Below, one piece after another: positions 18,881-27,856 of a stretch of 64,000 bases of DNA (its first letter is position 1; each line of letters begins with the position of its first letter). The position numbers were made by a program, and so were the translations under genes. Location: NCBI GenBank assembly GCA_018650285.1, contig JABIGF010000015.1:124001-188000 (forward strand), read 5' to 3'. The notes below the pieces were generated by a model. The model was not told where the DNA came from. It ran no database searches and saw only the letters and a list, made by a program, of their open reading frames with translations. The stretch comes from Methanobacteriota archaeon. Lineage in GTDB: Archaea; Thermoplasmatota; Poseidoniia; Poseidoniales; Thalassarchaeaceae.

Positions 18881-19954
18881 TCAGCGATCTGAAATCTGGA
18901 AATGCCATGCTAATTCATCTAGTCGGGTCATCAGTTTCTTACGGTTGAGGACGACATGGCTTGCTTCTGCGGCTAGAATACACTCACACGCAGCATTTGC
19001 TAGCCTAGCACCTTCTGCTAAACTTCTGCCGTCACCAAGAGCATAAGCAAGTGCTGCTGCAGCTGCATCATGCAATCCTATGAGTTGTTGAGGGACTTCA
19101 ACTAGACATGGCAAATAGAGTGGTTTCTCGTCTTTTTGATACAATGTAGTCCCATGTTCACCACCTAACACTAGCATCCCTTCCCAATCATGCTCTTTGA
19201 TGAAGTGCGCTGCAGTAGTTTCTGCATCGGGAAGGTTATTTCTTCTTCGCAGTAATTCTAACCCCCTGATTTCGAAAAGGGATACCGTTGCTCCAACTGT
19301 ACGATGCAATCCTGTCAATTTAGGGTCACAAATAACTGGGACTTCTGCAGACTTTGCAGCAGCTATGATTTCTGCGGCGCCTGAATCACTGATGACCCCT
19401 TTCCCATAATCGCTGAGAACCAAAGCACTTGAACCAGGCAAAACAGCGCATGCTGATTTGATTAATTTCTCAATGATAGAAGAAGGATACTCTTCATTCG
19501 ATTCTTCATCGAATTGCAATAGCAATTGTTCACGATCTATCAAACTCTCACGGGAACCAAAAATTCTCGTCTTTGCCACCGTTTGAAGGTGGGCTGCGAC
19601 TCGAATACAAGAAGTGTCAACTCTCTCTTCATGCAATTGTTGAGATATAATTTGCCCATTCTCATCACCTCCAAGAATGCAGAAGAATTTGACATCTATA
19701 CCTAGATTTACTAGCCCACGAGCAATATGTGCTGCAGCACCCGCACTTTCCGACTTACTAGTCACCTTGACTACAGGGACGGGGGCAAAAGAGTTGAGAT
19801 GATTTGTCCAACCGTGGAAGTACCTATCAAGAATGACGTCACCCATCAAAATTACGGGTTTTTCCGGTGGTTTTTCCATCATTATGTTAAGGGAACGCAA
19901 TAAGTCAATCTCATTTTGCACTACTTCGTCAAGCACCCCAACAACCCCTCTCAT
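18881..19954 (-). CDS. PfkB-family sugar kinase resembling RfaE/HldE N-terminal heptose-7-P kinase
   Basis: MGDVILDRYFHG, GAAAHIARGLVNLGIDV, LVLSDYGKGVISD, GLHDAAAAALAYAL motifs. Confidence 0.8.
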   Translation of the reverse strand: MRGVVGVLDEVVQNEIDLLRSLNIMMEKPPEKPVILMGDVILDRYFHGWTNHLNSFAPVPVVKVTSKSESAGAAAHIARGLVNLGIDVKFFCILGGDENGQIISQQLHEERVDTSCIRVAAHLQTVAKTRIFGSRESLIDREQLLLQFDEESNEEYPSSIIEKLIKSACAVLPGSSALVLSDYGKGVISDSGAAEIIAAAKSAEVPVICDPKLTGLHRTVGATVSLFEIRGLELLRRRNNLPDAETTAAHFIKEHDWEGMLVLGGEHGTTLYQKDEKPLYLPCLVEVPQQLIGLHDAAAAALAYALGDGRSLAEGARLANAACECILAAEASHVVLNRKKLMTRLDELAWHFQISDR

Positions 19955-19991
19955 GGCCTGCGAAAGGCTATCGCCAAATCAACCCACCTAC

Positions 19992-20780
19992 TTACGAATG
20001 GTTGGCAATCCACTCTGATTGGGCCTTTGCAGCATACTCTTGGTCAATACCTAAGTTGCGTGCAAGTGAGTCAAGCATCGCTTGTTCATCATCTGAAATG
20101 AAACCATCTTGCCAAGCAACTTCAAGGACTTCAAGGAATGTCCCCATCTGTTGCTCTCTAGAATCTACTCTTTCCCCACTGACTTCAGATTCAACCTGTT
20201 CCACAACGTCTGGCTCAAGCCCAAGATGAAGTGTGATATCATCCAACATACCGCGCTCATCTTCAGTGATTTGGCCATCATTCCAAGCACGGTGGAGAAC
20301 TTTTCGATACAACTCAACTGAAGGTACCTCATCCTCTAGTACACTATCATGCATAGTTGGGTCATAATGATTTGAACTGTCCAAATGACTCAATACTTGG
20401 AGATAGGGGATTGTATGTCCCGCCAATGCCCCAATTGTTGTTGGACCTTGCTCTGTCGTAATCTCGCGCATTGAAATATTCTTACGCATTGGTTCTGCTG
20501 CACTTTTACCCCTTATAGTCAAAAAATAAATGCGACATCTCTGCTTTGCACCTGCTACATGGCGAGTTTCAACTTCAATCAATTCTTGAGCCATTAATGA
20601 TTTCAAAGTACGAGGCAAATGCTTCCTAGCAATACCAATTGCAACACTGATTCCTGCTTGTGTTTGCTCCTTTGACCCCTCCCATTGAGAACGATTCTTT
20701 GGATTTTCAAAGAGATGAATGAGCACCCTCTGCTCTACAGTAATGTCACCAAGTCTACCTTGAGCCGCCATGTAATCCAA
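19992..20780 (-). CDS. Winged-helix protein with two tandem TerB-like helical repeats
   Basis: MarR/wHTH-like N-terminus; two units (LHRAWNDGQITEDERGMLDDITLHLGLE and LEVAWQDGFISDDEQAMLDSLARNLGID). Confidence 0.65.
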   Translation of the reverse strand: MDYMAAQGRLGDITVEQRVLIHLFENPKNRSQWEGSKEQTQAGISVAIGIARKHLPRTLKSLMAQELIEVETRHVAGAKQRCRIYFLTIRGKSAAEPMRKNISMREITTEQGPTTIGALAGHTIPYLQVLSHLDSSNHYDPTMHDSVLEDEVPSVELYRKVLHRAWNDGQITEDERGMLDDITLHLGLEPDVVEQVESEVSGERVDSREQQMGTFLEVLEVAWQDGFISDDEQAMLDSLARNLGIDQEYAAKAQSEWIANHS

Positions 20781-20860
20781 TACGTGGTAGTAGCCCTAAC
20801 CTATCAAACTTGACGGGATAACAGGCGATTAACTCAAGTCTAAGGGCGTAAGGGCATACC

Positions 20861-21901
20861 ATGGAGAGTGGGGCGAAGAGTGGACGCTCCATTGGGCCTT
20901 GCCGCCTAGAAGATGAAGGATGGGTACTTTCAGGACCAGCAGCACAAAGGCTGTTTGACAAGTCCGGAATTGGCATACCTTTGCCTGGAAATGAGTTACT
21001 TATGCAACCTTGTGAAGTTCTCTTTTGTGCACGGCACCGACACCTAGAATTAGAATCAGATTGGTTAGAAGGGCAATTATCAGATTCCGCTGAGTTGTTG
21101 CATGAAACAGCCGCACTAGAAGCAATGAGAGTTCCAGGAGAGCAAGTGGTCCTAGCAAACGTTGTTGGCAAAGTTTCGCCAAAAACAATTGTTTCAGATG
21201 GGAGTTGGGCATTACGGTGGTCGCGCTCCTCCAATCTCAAAACTGGCATTGCCGCATCTGAAGTGGTTTGGGTGAGAGACTTTGAACCAATTCAATGGGA
21301 TTCACTATACCGTTGGGCTGCAGAAGTTACCGCTCAAGGAAGAATTGCTGAAATTTTAATCGTTGACGAAGAGATGGGTGTGACGACATACAGAGTAAAT
21401 CCTGCTGAACCTGCTGGTGCACTAGCAGATATCAACTTAGAAGAAATTCTTGCTACTGAATCAAGCCTTATTGGCGGGCGTTGGGATGGTGCCTTTATGT
21501 CGAGAGATATTGAACTTCCCGAACAACTCGGCACACCACTTCCTGAAGGAAAGTGGCTTGATGAAGATGAAGTCAGAATCTTGGAAGATGCTGCTGATGA
21601 AAATGGGAGTATCTCATTGTTAAGAGATATATTAGCAAGAAAATTGCTCCCTCGCCCAGGATTCAAGTATGGTACTCGCTGGAGATTATATGAGCACTCA
21701 GTAGGAGAAGAACACGCACCGTGGTTGCTTCAACCAGAATGGTTAGCACCGCATGATTGGGCTCAAGCTTGCTTAGCAGCAAGGCTCGCTAATGGCGTAC
21801 ACAAAACTTGGTTATGTGGTTTTCAAATAGATGAAAAATGGTGCTACTTGGCACTTCAAAGACCTCCTGCAGAAGGGAGATGGTCTGGATTCCGTCACTA
21901 A
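20861..21901 (+). CDS. endA: tRNA-intron endonuclease
   Basis: C-terminal LLPRPGFKYGTRWRLYEHSVGEEHAPWLLQ and RLANGVHKTWLCGF match the EndA catalytic Tyr/His/Lys blocks. Confidence 0.85.
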   Translation: MESGAKSGRSIGPCRLEDEGWVLSGPAAQRLFDKSGIGIPLPGNELLMQPCEVLFCARHRHLELESDWLEGQLSDSAELLHETAALEAMRVPGEQVVLANVVGKVSPKTIVSDGSWALRWSRSSNLKTGIAASEVVWVRDFEPIQWDSLYRWAAEVTAQGRIAEILIVDEEMGVTTYRVNPAEPAGALADINLEEILATESSLIGGRWDGAFMSRDIELPEQLGTPLPEGKWLDEDEVRILEDAADENGSISLLRDILARKLLPRPGFKYGTRWRLYEHSVGEEHAPWLLQPEWLAPHDWAQACLAARLANGVHKTWLCGFQIDEKWCYLALQRPPAEGRWSGFRH

Positions 21902-21919
21902 TTTTCTTGCCATCAACAG

Positions 21920-22966
21920 TTAGAACCCGTTTAGAGTATCAACGGCTAACACAATGTCACCCTGACCCCAAAAATCAACGGCAATGAAGTTGGCAATCTG
22001 CCCCCATTGTTGGGTGCAATTATTTGCTCTCTCAACGACAAGAGGCACTTGATTAGTGACATTAGAAGTAGATTCAGAAGAAATTGGGTCTGTAACATAG
22101 TGGTCTAGCCAACGTAGTGAACTGGAAATATTACCACGAGTTAGCTCACAATTGAAATAGGCTGTGTCATTGTAAGCCCAGTGTGTTTTTGCCATGTAAT
22201 CACCATCGTAGTGATACCACGGTATGTCAATTTCTGGCCGGTCTTGACTAAACAATATTACACGCTCACCTGATTCGATTAAAGATGCGAGAGATGGCCA
22301 AATCGCACCAAGTTCTTGAGCATGGAAATAGGGAGTGAGGTGGGTTGCATCGGAAGCATTAGCAATGTCTTGAGCAGTTACATAACTCTCCAATGTGATG
22401 ATTAAGACGGCAAAGGAATTATTTTCAAGAAAAGATACTATCTCAAGAAAAGCATCCTCTAATGGCCAATTTCCACTTAGAAAACAAGGATGTGCAATGT
22501 AGTCATATCCACCATGGCAAAGCATTGTCTGATTGTTGTATTCATGAACATCCAAATTGATGACCCGCACGCCACCATTCATTTGTGCCGTGATATTAGT
22601 ACGTTGGCTACTGCTTATGATGTTGTGATTGCGATCAAGGGATGCATGTGAGTTGTGGGAAGTTGCCCAAACAGTTTCATTCACTCCACGCAAACACAAT
22701 TCTCGAAATCGATTGCATGGGGGAGCCGAGAGAGCATCTTCGGGGTCCCAACCATTATCTAATTCCCAACCAGTAGTGAAGCCATCTCCGTCGTGGTCCA
22801 AATTACGGTCTAATGGCTCCGGTTCGGGCTCCGGTACAGGCTCATTTTCAGGCAACGGTTCGGGGATTGGTTCAGAGGTGGCGATTTCTGATGACTGTAA
22901 ACAACCAACAAGCCCTGAACTAAACACAAGAAGGACTAGGGCGAGGCTCGCAACCTTTCGCATCAT
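21920..22966 (-). CDS. Lipoprotein with PI-PLC X / PLC-like phosphodiesterase domain
   Basis: Lipobox (FSSGLVGC), Pro/Glu linker, one DHDGDGF repeat, then ATSHNSHAS, NITAQMNGGVRVINLDVHEY, MLCHGGYDY. Confidence 0.65.
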   Translation of the reverse strand: MMRKVASLALVLLVFSSGLVGCLQSSEIATSEPIPEPLPENEPVPEPEPEPLDRNLDHDGDGFTTGWELDNGWDPEDALSAPPCNRFRELCLRGVNETVWATSHNSHASLDRNHNIISSSQRTNITAQMNGGVRVINLDVHEYNNQTMLCHGGYDYIAHPCFLSGNWPLEDAFLEIVSFLENNSFAVLIITLESYVTAQDIANASDATHLTPYFHAQELGAIWPSLASLIESGERVILFSQDRPEIDIPWYHYDGDYMAKTHWAYNDTAYFNCELTRGNISSSLRWLDHYVTDPISSESTSNVTNQVPLVVERANNCTQQWGQIANFIAVDFWGQGDIVLAVDTLNGF

Positions 22967-23022
22967 TCCCCCGTGAGTGTTGGATATTGTGAGGTTGTCG
23001 GCTTGAGAAATTTCATCTATGA

Positions 23023-25344
23023 CTAATAGAAATCATCCAAATCTGGAATTTCATTAGGGTCATTAATGACGCCAACTTTGTGATGCATCGTCGGCTTATT
23101 TCCCGGCCTATCTGGGCCAGATGATATTTCCACCCCATCAGAAATACTACGTGGACGTGAATTGACATTTGCAAGTTCAAGCAATTCCTTCTCATAATCA
23201 TCAGGGCCACTAACTTGATGAGTGGTTGACTGAGGTTGGGCAGAAAACTGCGATTGAGGGTTGGCTGCTGGCCTGATTTGACCACCACCCTTAGACTGAA
23301 TAGCCGCTTTCTTTCTCCCTGCCGCACGTATTTTATCTACTTGAGATTTTTTAGTACGCATACCTAATAATACTGACAATGCAAGTAATCCCGCCATAGT
23401 TAGAATCAAATTTGAAGGGTCAGAAAAGAATCTTACTATCTCTCCGCCTTGCTCAAACTGTTCTGCAGTAAGAGAGATTTCAACACTTTGCTCAAGACCT
23501 TGGGAATCACGAATCACAATCTCTCCACGCGCCACCATACCAGGAACGAGCAAACCATTTGGCTCTATGGAGAGGTTAATTACAGAACCATCCCCTAGAG
23601 TTTGTGTTGTATCAGTAGTCGCAATTCTCTCAACTGGACCCTCAAGACGCACCTCCCATACTTGGTCGCCAAGCCCAGTGAACTGAAGTTGTATTTCCGA
23701 ATAACTAACGCCATCTACGGCAACATCACCCGCGAATAAACCATTTTCAAGCCTCAATCCAATATTGTAGAACACGATATCCACCGATAAGTTTGGAGAA
23801 GCGCCACAAGAAAAATTTCCAGTCAATCTAGCTTCTCCTCCAACAATTCCAAAACTGTCCCAACGGATTGTTCTTATTTCAGACAGACCTGGTGTGAGTG
23901 GTGTGCTTTCAAGTATTGAGGCATTTCTTCCATCACTAGAAATCAAATTTTCTGACAGAGTACAAGCAGTGGAAGAGTTGACCGAAATCAACAAATCCTC
24001 ATCTTTCAGTAATTGAATCGGTTGATGGGGTGGAAGGATTTCAAAGGTTGCAATGCCAGTGGTAGAAATTGAAATGCCGAGTGAATTTGCATCCATAGAT
24101 GTAACTTCAACTGTCCAAGTGACTTGACGACCATGGTGGTCAACAAGGATGATTCCTTCGGCGCCAAACTTTTCACCAACAGTAAAGACATCAGAAGAAT
24201 CACCTTCGTTATTTCCGGAAAGTAAGCCGCTATCACCATCTGCTTCTAAAACATATAACCAAGGAATTTCAGGGTTGGTATTCACTAAATTCTGCTCCAT
24301 ATCGCCGACCGCTAAATCCTGCACAGTGACTAACAAGCCATGCCCTGGTAACTCCTTATCAAATCCCACATCTGCGCGATATGACATCCAAACTCGTTCA
24401 TTGGGAGATATCTCTATTGAAAGGCCGGTGCCGCCTGATGATAGAGGAGAAAGAAGGTATTCCTGACTTTCCCCTACCATGGAAAGGGACACCTCAGTGG
24501 CTCTCTGAACGCCGATGAGGTCCAATGTCCCGAGAGAAGGGAGAGCGGGAGTACGCCCATTGACACCATTCCAATTGCCGCCTGCCATGACATCCCAATC
24601 CCCTAATCCATTCCAATCATCAGCAGTACCTTGCCCGTGAACATCATAGAGATCAAGTGCGCCCATTTGGTGCAGCATTTCATGAACAATTGTTCCAAAA
24701 CCAGAATCGAAACCTGCAATTGTGTAATGGTCTACTTTGAATCCATTTATTTCAATCATTTCAGTTAATGGCCCATAATGGCTCCAAATACTGTTTCCAC
24801 CGCCACCATCTTCTTGGACATCAGCGGTATGTATTATGAGAAACCTATCAATCCAGCCATCTGAATTCAAATCATATGGGCTTAAATCAATGCCAACTAA
24901 TGAATTTTTGATTACTGAAGCGGCTAAACCAGCAGGGCCGTCTGTTCCTTCTTGCCCTACATCTCTGAGATTGCCATCATCTTCGCCCCAATATGAATCA
25001 TGGTTTTGAGCGTGATATACATCAGGGACGATTGAAACAGAAAGTGTTGTTGCACCGCCTGACGCTTGATTGATGTAATCGTCAGCCCCATTTGTGCCAG
25101 TCAACAGAGTATTTGCTTTGTTTACATTTCTAAATCCGTTTTCTGGTGCGTTAGGGAAATCTACTACAACTACAAGCCAACGCTCATCTTCTTGCATTTT
25201 CACCAAAGGCGCACTATTTTCTACTTGAGATGTATAATCATCAAGATATTCAAAAACGGGTCCGAGCCTTGTTGGGTCTTCACTAACATACCACCCTGCA
25301 GCCATAATCATCGCCGCAATCGGGATGGCTAGGATGGGCTTCAT
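23023..25344 (-). CDS. M6-like secreted metalloprotease with C-terminal TM and cytoplasmic tail
   Basis: Zinc motif FGTIVHEMLHQMGALDLYD; GLGDWDVMAGGNWNG; TM near the C-terminus (LTMAGLLALSVLLGM). Confidence 0.85.
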   Translation of the reverse strand: MKPILAIPIAAMIMAAGWYVSEDPTRLGPVFEYLDDYTSQVENSAPLVKMQEDERWLVVVVDFPNAPENGFRNVNKANTLLTGTNGADDYINQASGGATTLSVSIVPDVYHAQNHDSYWGEDDGNLRDVGQEGTDGPAGLAASVIKNSLVGIDLSPYDLNSDGWIDRFLIIHTADVQEDGGGGNSIWSHYGPLTEMIEINGFKVDHYTIAGFDSGFGTIVHEMLHQMGALDLYDVHGQGTADDWNGLGDWDVMAGGNWNGVNGRTPALPSLGTLDLIGVQRATEVSLSMVGESQEYLLSPLSSGGTGLSIEISPNERVWMSYRADVGFDKELPGHGLLVTVQDLAVGDMEQNLVNTNPEIPWLYVLEADGDSGLLSGNNEGDSSDVFTVGEKFGAEGIILVDHHGRQVTWTVEVTSMDANSLGISISTTGIATFEILPPHQPIQLLKDEDLLISVNSSTACTLSENLISSDGRNASILESTPLTPGLSEIRTIRWDSFGIVGGEARLTGNFSCGASPNLSVDIVFYNIGLRLENGLFAGDVAVDGVSYSEIQLQFTGLGDQVWEVRLEGPVERIATTDTTQTLGDGSVINLSIEPNGLLVPGMVARGEIVIRDSQGLEQSVEISLTAEQFEQGGEIVRFFSDPSNLILTMAGLLALSVLLGMRTKKSQVDKIRAAGRKKAAIQSKGGGQIRPAANPQSQFSAQPQSTTHQVSGPDDYEKELLELANVNSRPRSISDGVEISSGPDRPGNKPTMHHKVGVINDPNEIPDLDDFY

Positions 25345-25424
25345 GCCTAATGGCTTGACCGCGTGTGTATTGAATGATACGCTAAATTGACCATCAAACC
25401 TAACGCCTTCAAGGATATTTATCC

Positions 25425-26735
25425 TTAATCAATAAATTGTACATCTAGCCCATTACAAAGAGATGCTGTGTGAACCCATACTTCCTCACCTTTGGGTCTA
25501 ATTCCCCACGCTTGTATCCCATTTGATGAAGATATGAACGGCACACCATTGGTATTCTCCGAAATCACACGTAATTGAGCCTTGGATTGACCATTCAGAG
25601 ACCATGGTGCAGATGCTCTTGCCAAATCAATGCGGTTAGCAAAATCTTGAATTGATTGATTTGCATCTGCCGAATGAATCGCAGTAGAAAGTCGATTTAA
25701 TCCACTTAGTTGGCAATTTGAAGCCGCCAACGAATGTTTCAAAGTACCAGGTGTTGGCAAGCCATCGCAGCCACCGATAACAACATCTGTCAACCGTTCA
25801 CGAGATACACGTTCACATAATTGCTCAACTTCATTATCAGCTAAACAAAGTGAATTTGCCACCATTACCCCTATATTATCGCTCAATAAATTTGGATTTA
25901 TTCTCGGACATACATCCTCACAACTACAATCCACAAACAAGACGCGACGCTCGCCACCTTCTGCATCGAACACCGTTGTAGCCATCCGGCCACGTGGATT
26001 ACCAGAAATCGGTGATAGGGATGCAATAAATTCGCTTACGAATACAAGCGTCAATATTGTCACCAAAAAGAGACCTTGGAAGGCTGGTGGCGTAACTACA
26101 TACAGCATCACAATTGCAACGAAATGAAGACGTAATCGGAAAGGATCTAGTGGGTCTTCAGAAATTAGTCCAAGCGCCCTCCCAACTGTGAGAGATATTG
26201 TTAGTAAGTATAGTAGTAATACGAACCAAGTGAGTGAAAGAGCCATTGCAAAAAGTGAGACTACATCGTAGTGTGCCCCAACACCATCTATCATCCCTGC
26301 AGTATTGGCCATCTCTACAAGTCGAGGGAAACCCCACAACCAGCCAATTACTATGATTAGGGTGCCGCCAAACAAACCAGATGACACCATTGTCCCCAAC
26401 CATGCTTTTTCTCGCGGCAATAGGCCTGGTTTAGCAAACTTCCACATTTCCATAGTAAGCCAAGGTAAGACTGTCCAAATAGCAAGAAGGCCTACTGCCG
26501 TCCATTTCGTATCTAGCCACGAATATGGGCTGTATATTGTCAAACTTCCAGCCCCTTCACCCAAAGGTATCATCGCTAACCAAGTAGCAAATATTTCATC
26601 AACAAAGAAGGCCCAAATAACTGCAGCAATAAGAAAACCGAAGATAACTCTCTGGATTCTGCTAGATGCCTCACCTAAATGTGAAATTAGATGCTCTTGA
26701 GAATCTGTCGGGACTACCCCGTCCAACCTAGACAC
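25425..26735 (-). CDS. tatC: Sec-independent translocase TatC with C-terminal Cys-containing extension
   Basis: EHLISHLGEASSRIQRVIFGFL, SPYSWLDTKWTAVGLLAIWTVLPWLTMEMWKFAKPGLLPREKAWL. GTG 26735 preferred; the tracked start at 26852 overlaps the upstream gene by >100 bp. Confidence 0.85.
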   Translation of the reverse strand: MSRLDGVVPTDSQEHLISHLGEASSRIQRVIFGFLIAAVIWAFFVDEIFATWLAMIPLGEGAGSLTIYSPYSWLDTKWTAVGLLAIWTVLPWLTMEMWKFAKPGLLPREKAWLGTMVSSGLFGGTLIIVIGWLWGFPRLVEMANTAGMIDGVGAHYDVVSLFAMALSLTWFVLLLYLLTISLTVGRALGLISEDPLDPFRLRLHFVAIVMLYVVTPPAFQGLFLVTILTLVFVSEFIASLSPISGNPRGRMATTVFDAEGGERRVLFVDCSCEDVCPRINPNLLSDNIGVMVANSLCLADNEVEQLCERVSRERLTDVVIGGCDGLPTPGTLKHSLAASNCQLSGLNRLSTAIHSADANQSIQDFANRIDLARASAPWSLNGQSKAQLRVISENTNGVPFISSSNGIQAWGIRPKGEEVWVHTASLCNGLDVQFID

Positions 26736-26736
26736 C

Positions 26737-27744
26737 TCACATGATGTCCTTGACTGTTGGCTCTGCCTTTGCAGCAAGGGCTGTGCGATAGACGCCATAA
26801 GCAGCCCAGAAGCCACAGAAGATTGCCGGAGCATAGAGATAGGCAGCGGCACCGTCCGCCAACCAATTCAATCCAATGATGAAAAGAAGTGCAGAAATAA
26901 TGCCGCGACGTAATGCTTGAGGATATGCCAATTCCTTAGCAAGATGTGCTGGGCCTGTGCCATTCTTACGCTCAAGTATCTCCATCTGGAAAACAGCAGC
27001 AACAATAAGAACACAAAGTGATGAGAAAAAGAGTGTGTTACCTGTTGAAAATACGCTGTCAGCTAATGCGAGTTGTTCTTCATGAGCAATAGCCTCAGGG
27101 TCAGGTTCACTAACAAAGAGACTTTGATAATCGCCAACACTGATTACTCGAGTTGTTGTATCTTCTTGGGCTGTAGCAGAAGATGGTGAATTGATAATGA
27201 ATGAAAGAGTATTCCACGCATCTGATTCATCATTAGAACCATGGCCATCAACAGAGTTTCCAGCAAGGAAAAATCCTACATCCCCAATATCACTATCAGG
27301 TGCCGTCCAATTAAATGTCCACTCAGCAGGTTCTGTTGTCTTTGAATGAGATATATTATCACTAGTGGATGTTGCTGTCTTTGCATCATCACTATCTACA
27401 TTAGGACGAATATTGAGTCCTTCTATCCAAGAAAAGGTACCAATGCCGCCAGAAGATAGCATGAATCCACCTGCGGTGTTGGATGAATGCTCTATTGTGA
27501 TTGTCAATTCATATGATTCACTTACGTTATATGCATGAGGTACACCACCAATTGAAACAATTACTTCTGTTGATGGGACGCCATTATCAGGGGCACCTAC
27601 TCCATGACAATTGCAACCTGCTACAATTGTTGAATCTCCCGATGCATTTTCTGACGGAGGACCCCCAGAAGATGCTAGAGCCTGCGCAGCAAGCATCAAT
27701 ACCAAAGAAATCACGACGATTGTTCTAACTGAATTCAGACGCAT
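26737..27744 (-). CDS. Secreted choice-of-anchor-like domain protein with C-terminal TM helices
   Basis: Signal-like N-terminus, AGCNCHG motif followed by a beta-rich domain, then several hydrophobic helices. Confidence 0.6.
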   Translation of the reverse strand: MRLNSVRTIVVISLVLMLAAQALASSGGPPSENASGDSTIVAGCNCHGVGAPDNGVPSTEVIVSIGGVPHAYNVSESYELTITIEHSSNTAGGFMLSSGGIGTFSWIEGLNIRPNVDSDDAKTATSTSDNISHSKTTEPAEWTFNWTAPDSDIGDVGFFLAGNSVDGHGSNDESDAWNTLSFIINSPSSATAQEDTTTRVISVGDYQSLFVSEPDPEAIAHEEQLALADSVFSTGNTLFFSSLCVLIVAAVFQMEILERKNGTGPAHLAKELAYPQALRRGIISALLFIIGLNWLADGAAAYLYAPAIFCGFWAAYGVYRTALAAKAEPTVKDIM

Positions 27745-27797
27745 GGCTACACCTGTGAATTACTCGACCTGTGGGCGCTTCATAACGGTTACTTGCA

Positions 27798-27818
27798 GGC
27801 TCCCCCTAAAGGGGAGCC
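27798..27818. repeat. Perfect inverted repeat/hairpin between pntB and the choice-of-anchor-like gene
   Basis: GGCTCCCC-CTAAA-GGGGAGCC, 8-bp stem. Confidence 0.9.
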
Positions 27819-27856
27819 ACCATACGCCCTTCAATGAAAATGAAATAGCAGTAACA

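Noticed and set aside
26736-26852. Tracked N-terminal extension of TatC
   Set aside because: Overlaps the upstream gene by over 100 bp; TatC homology starts near EHLISHLGEASSR, with GTG 26735 just upstream.
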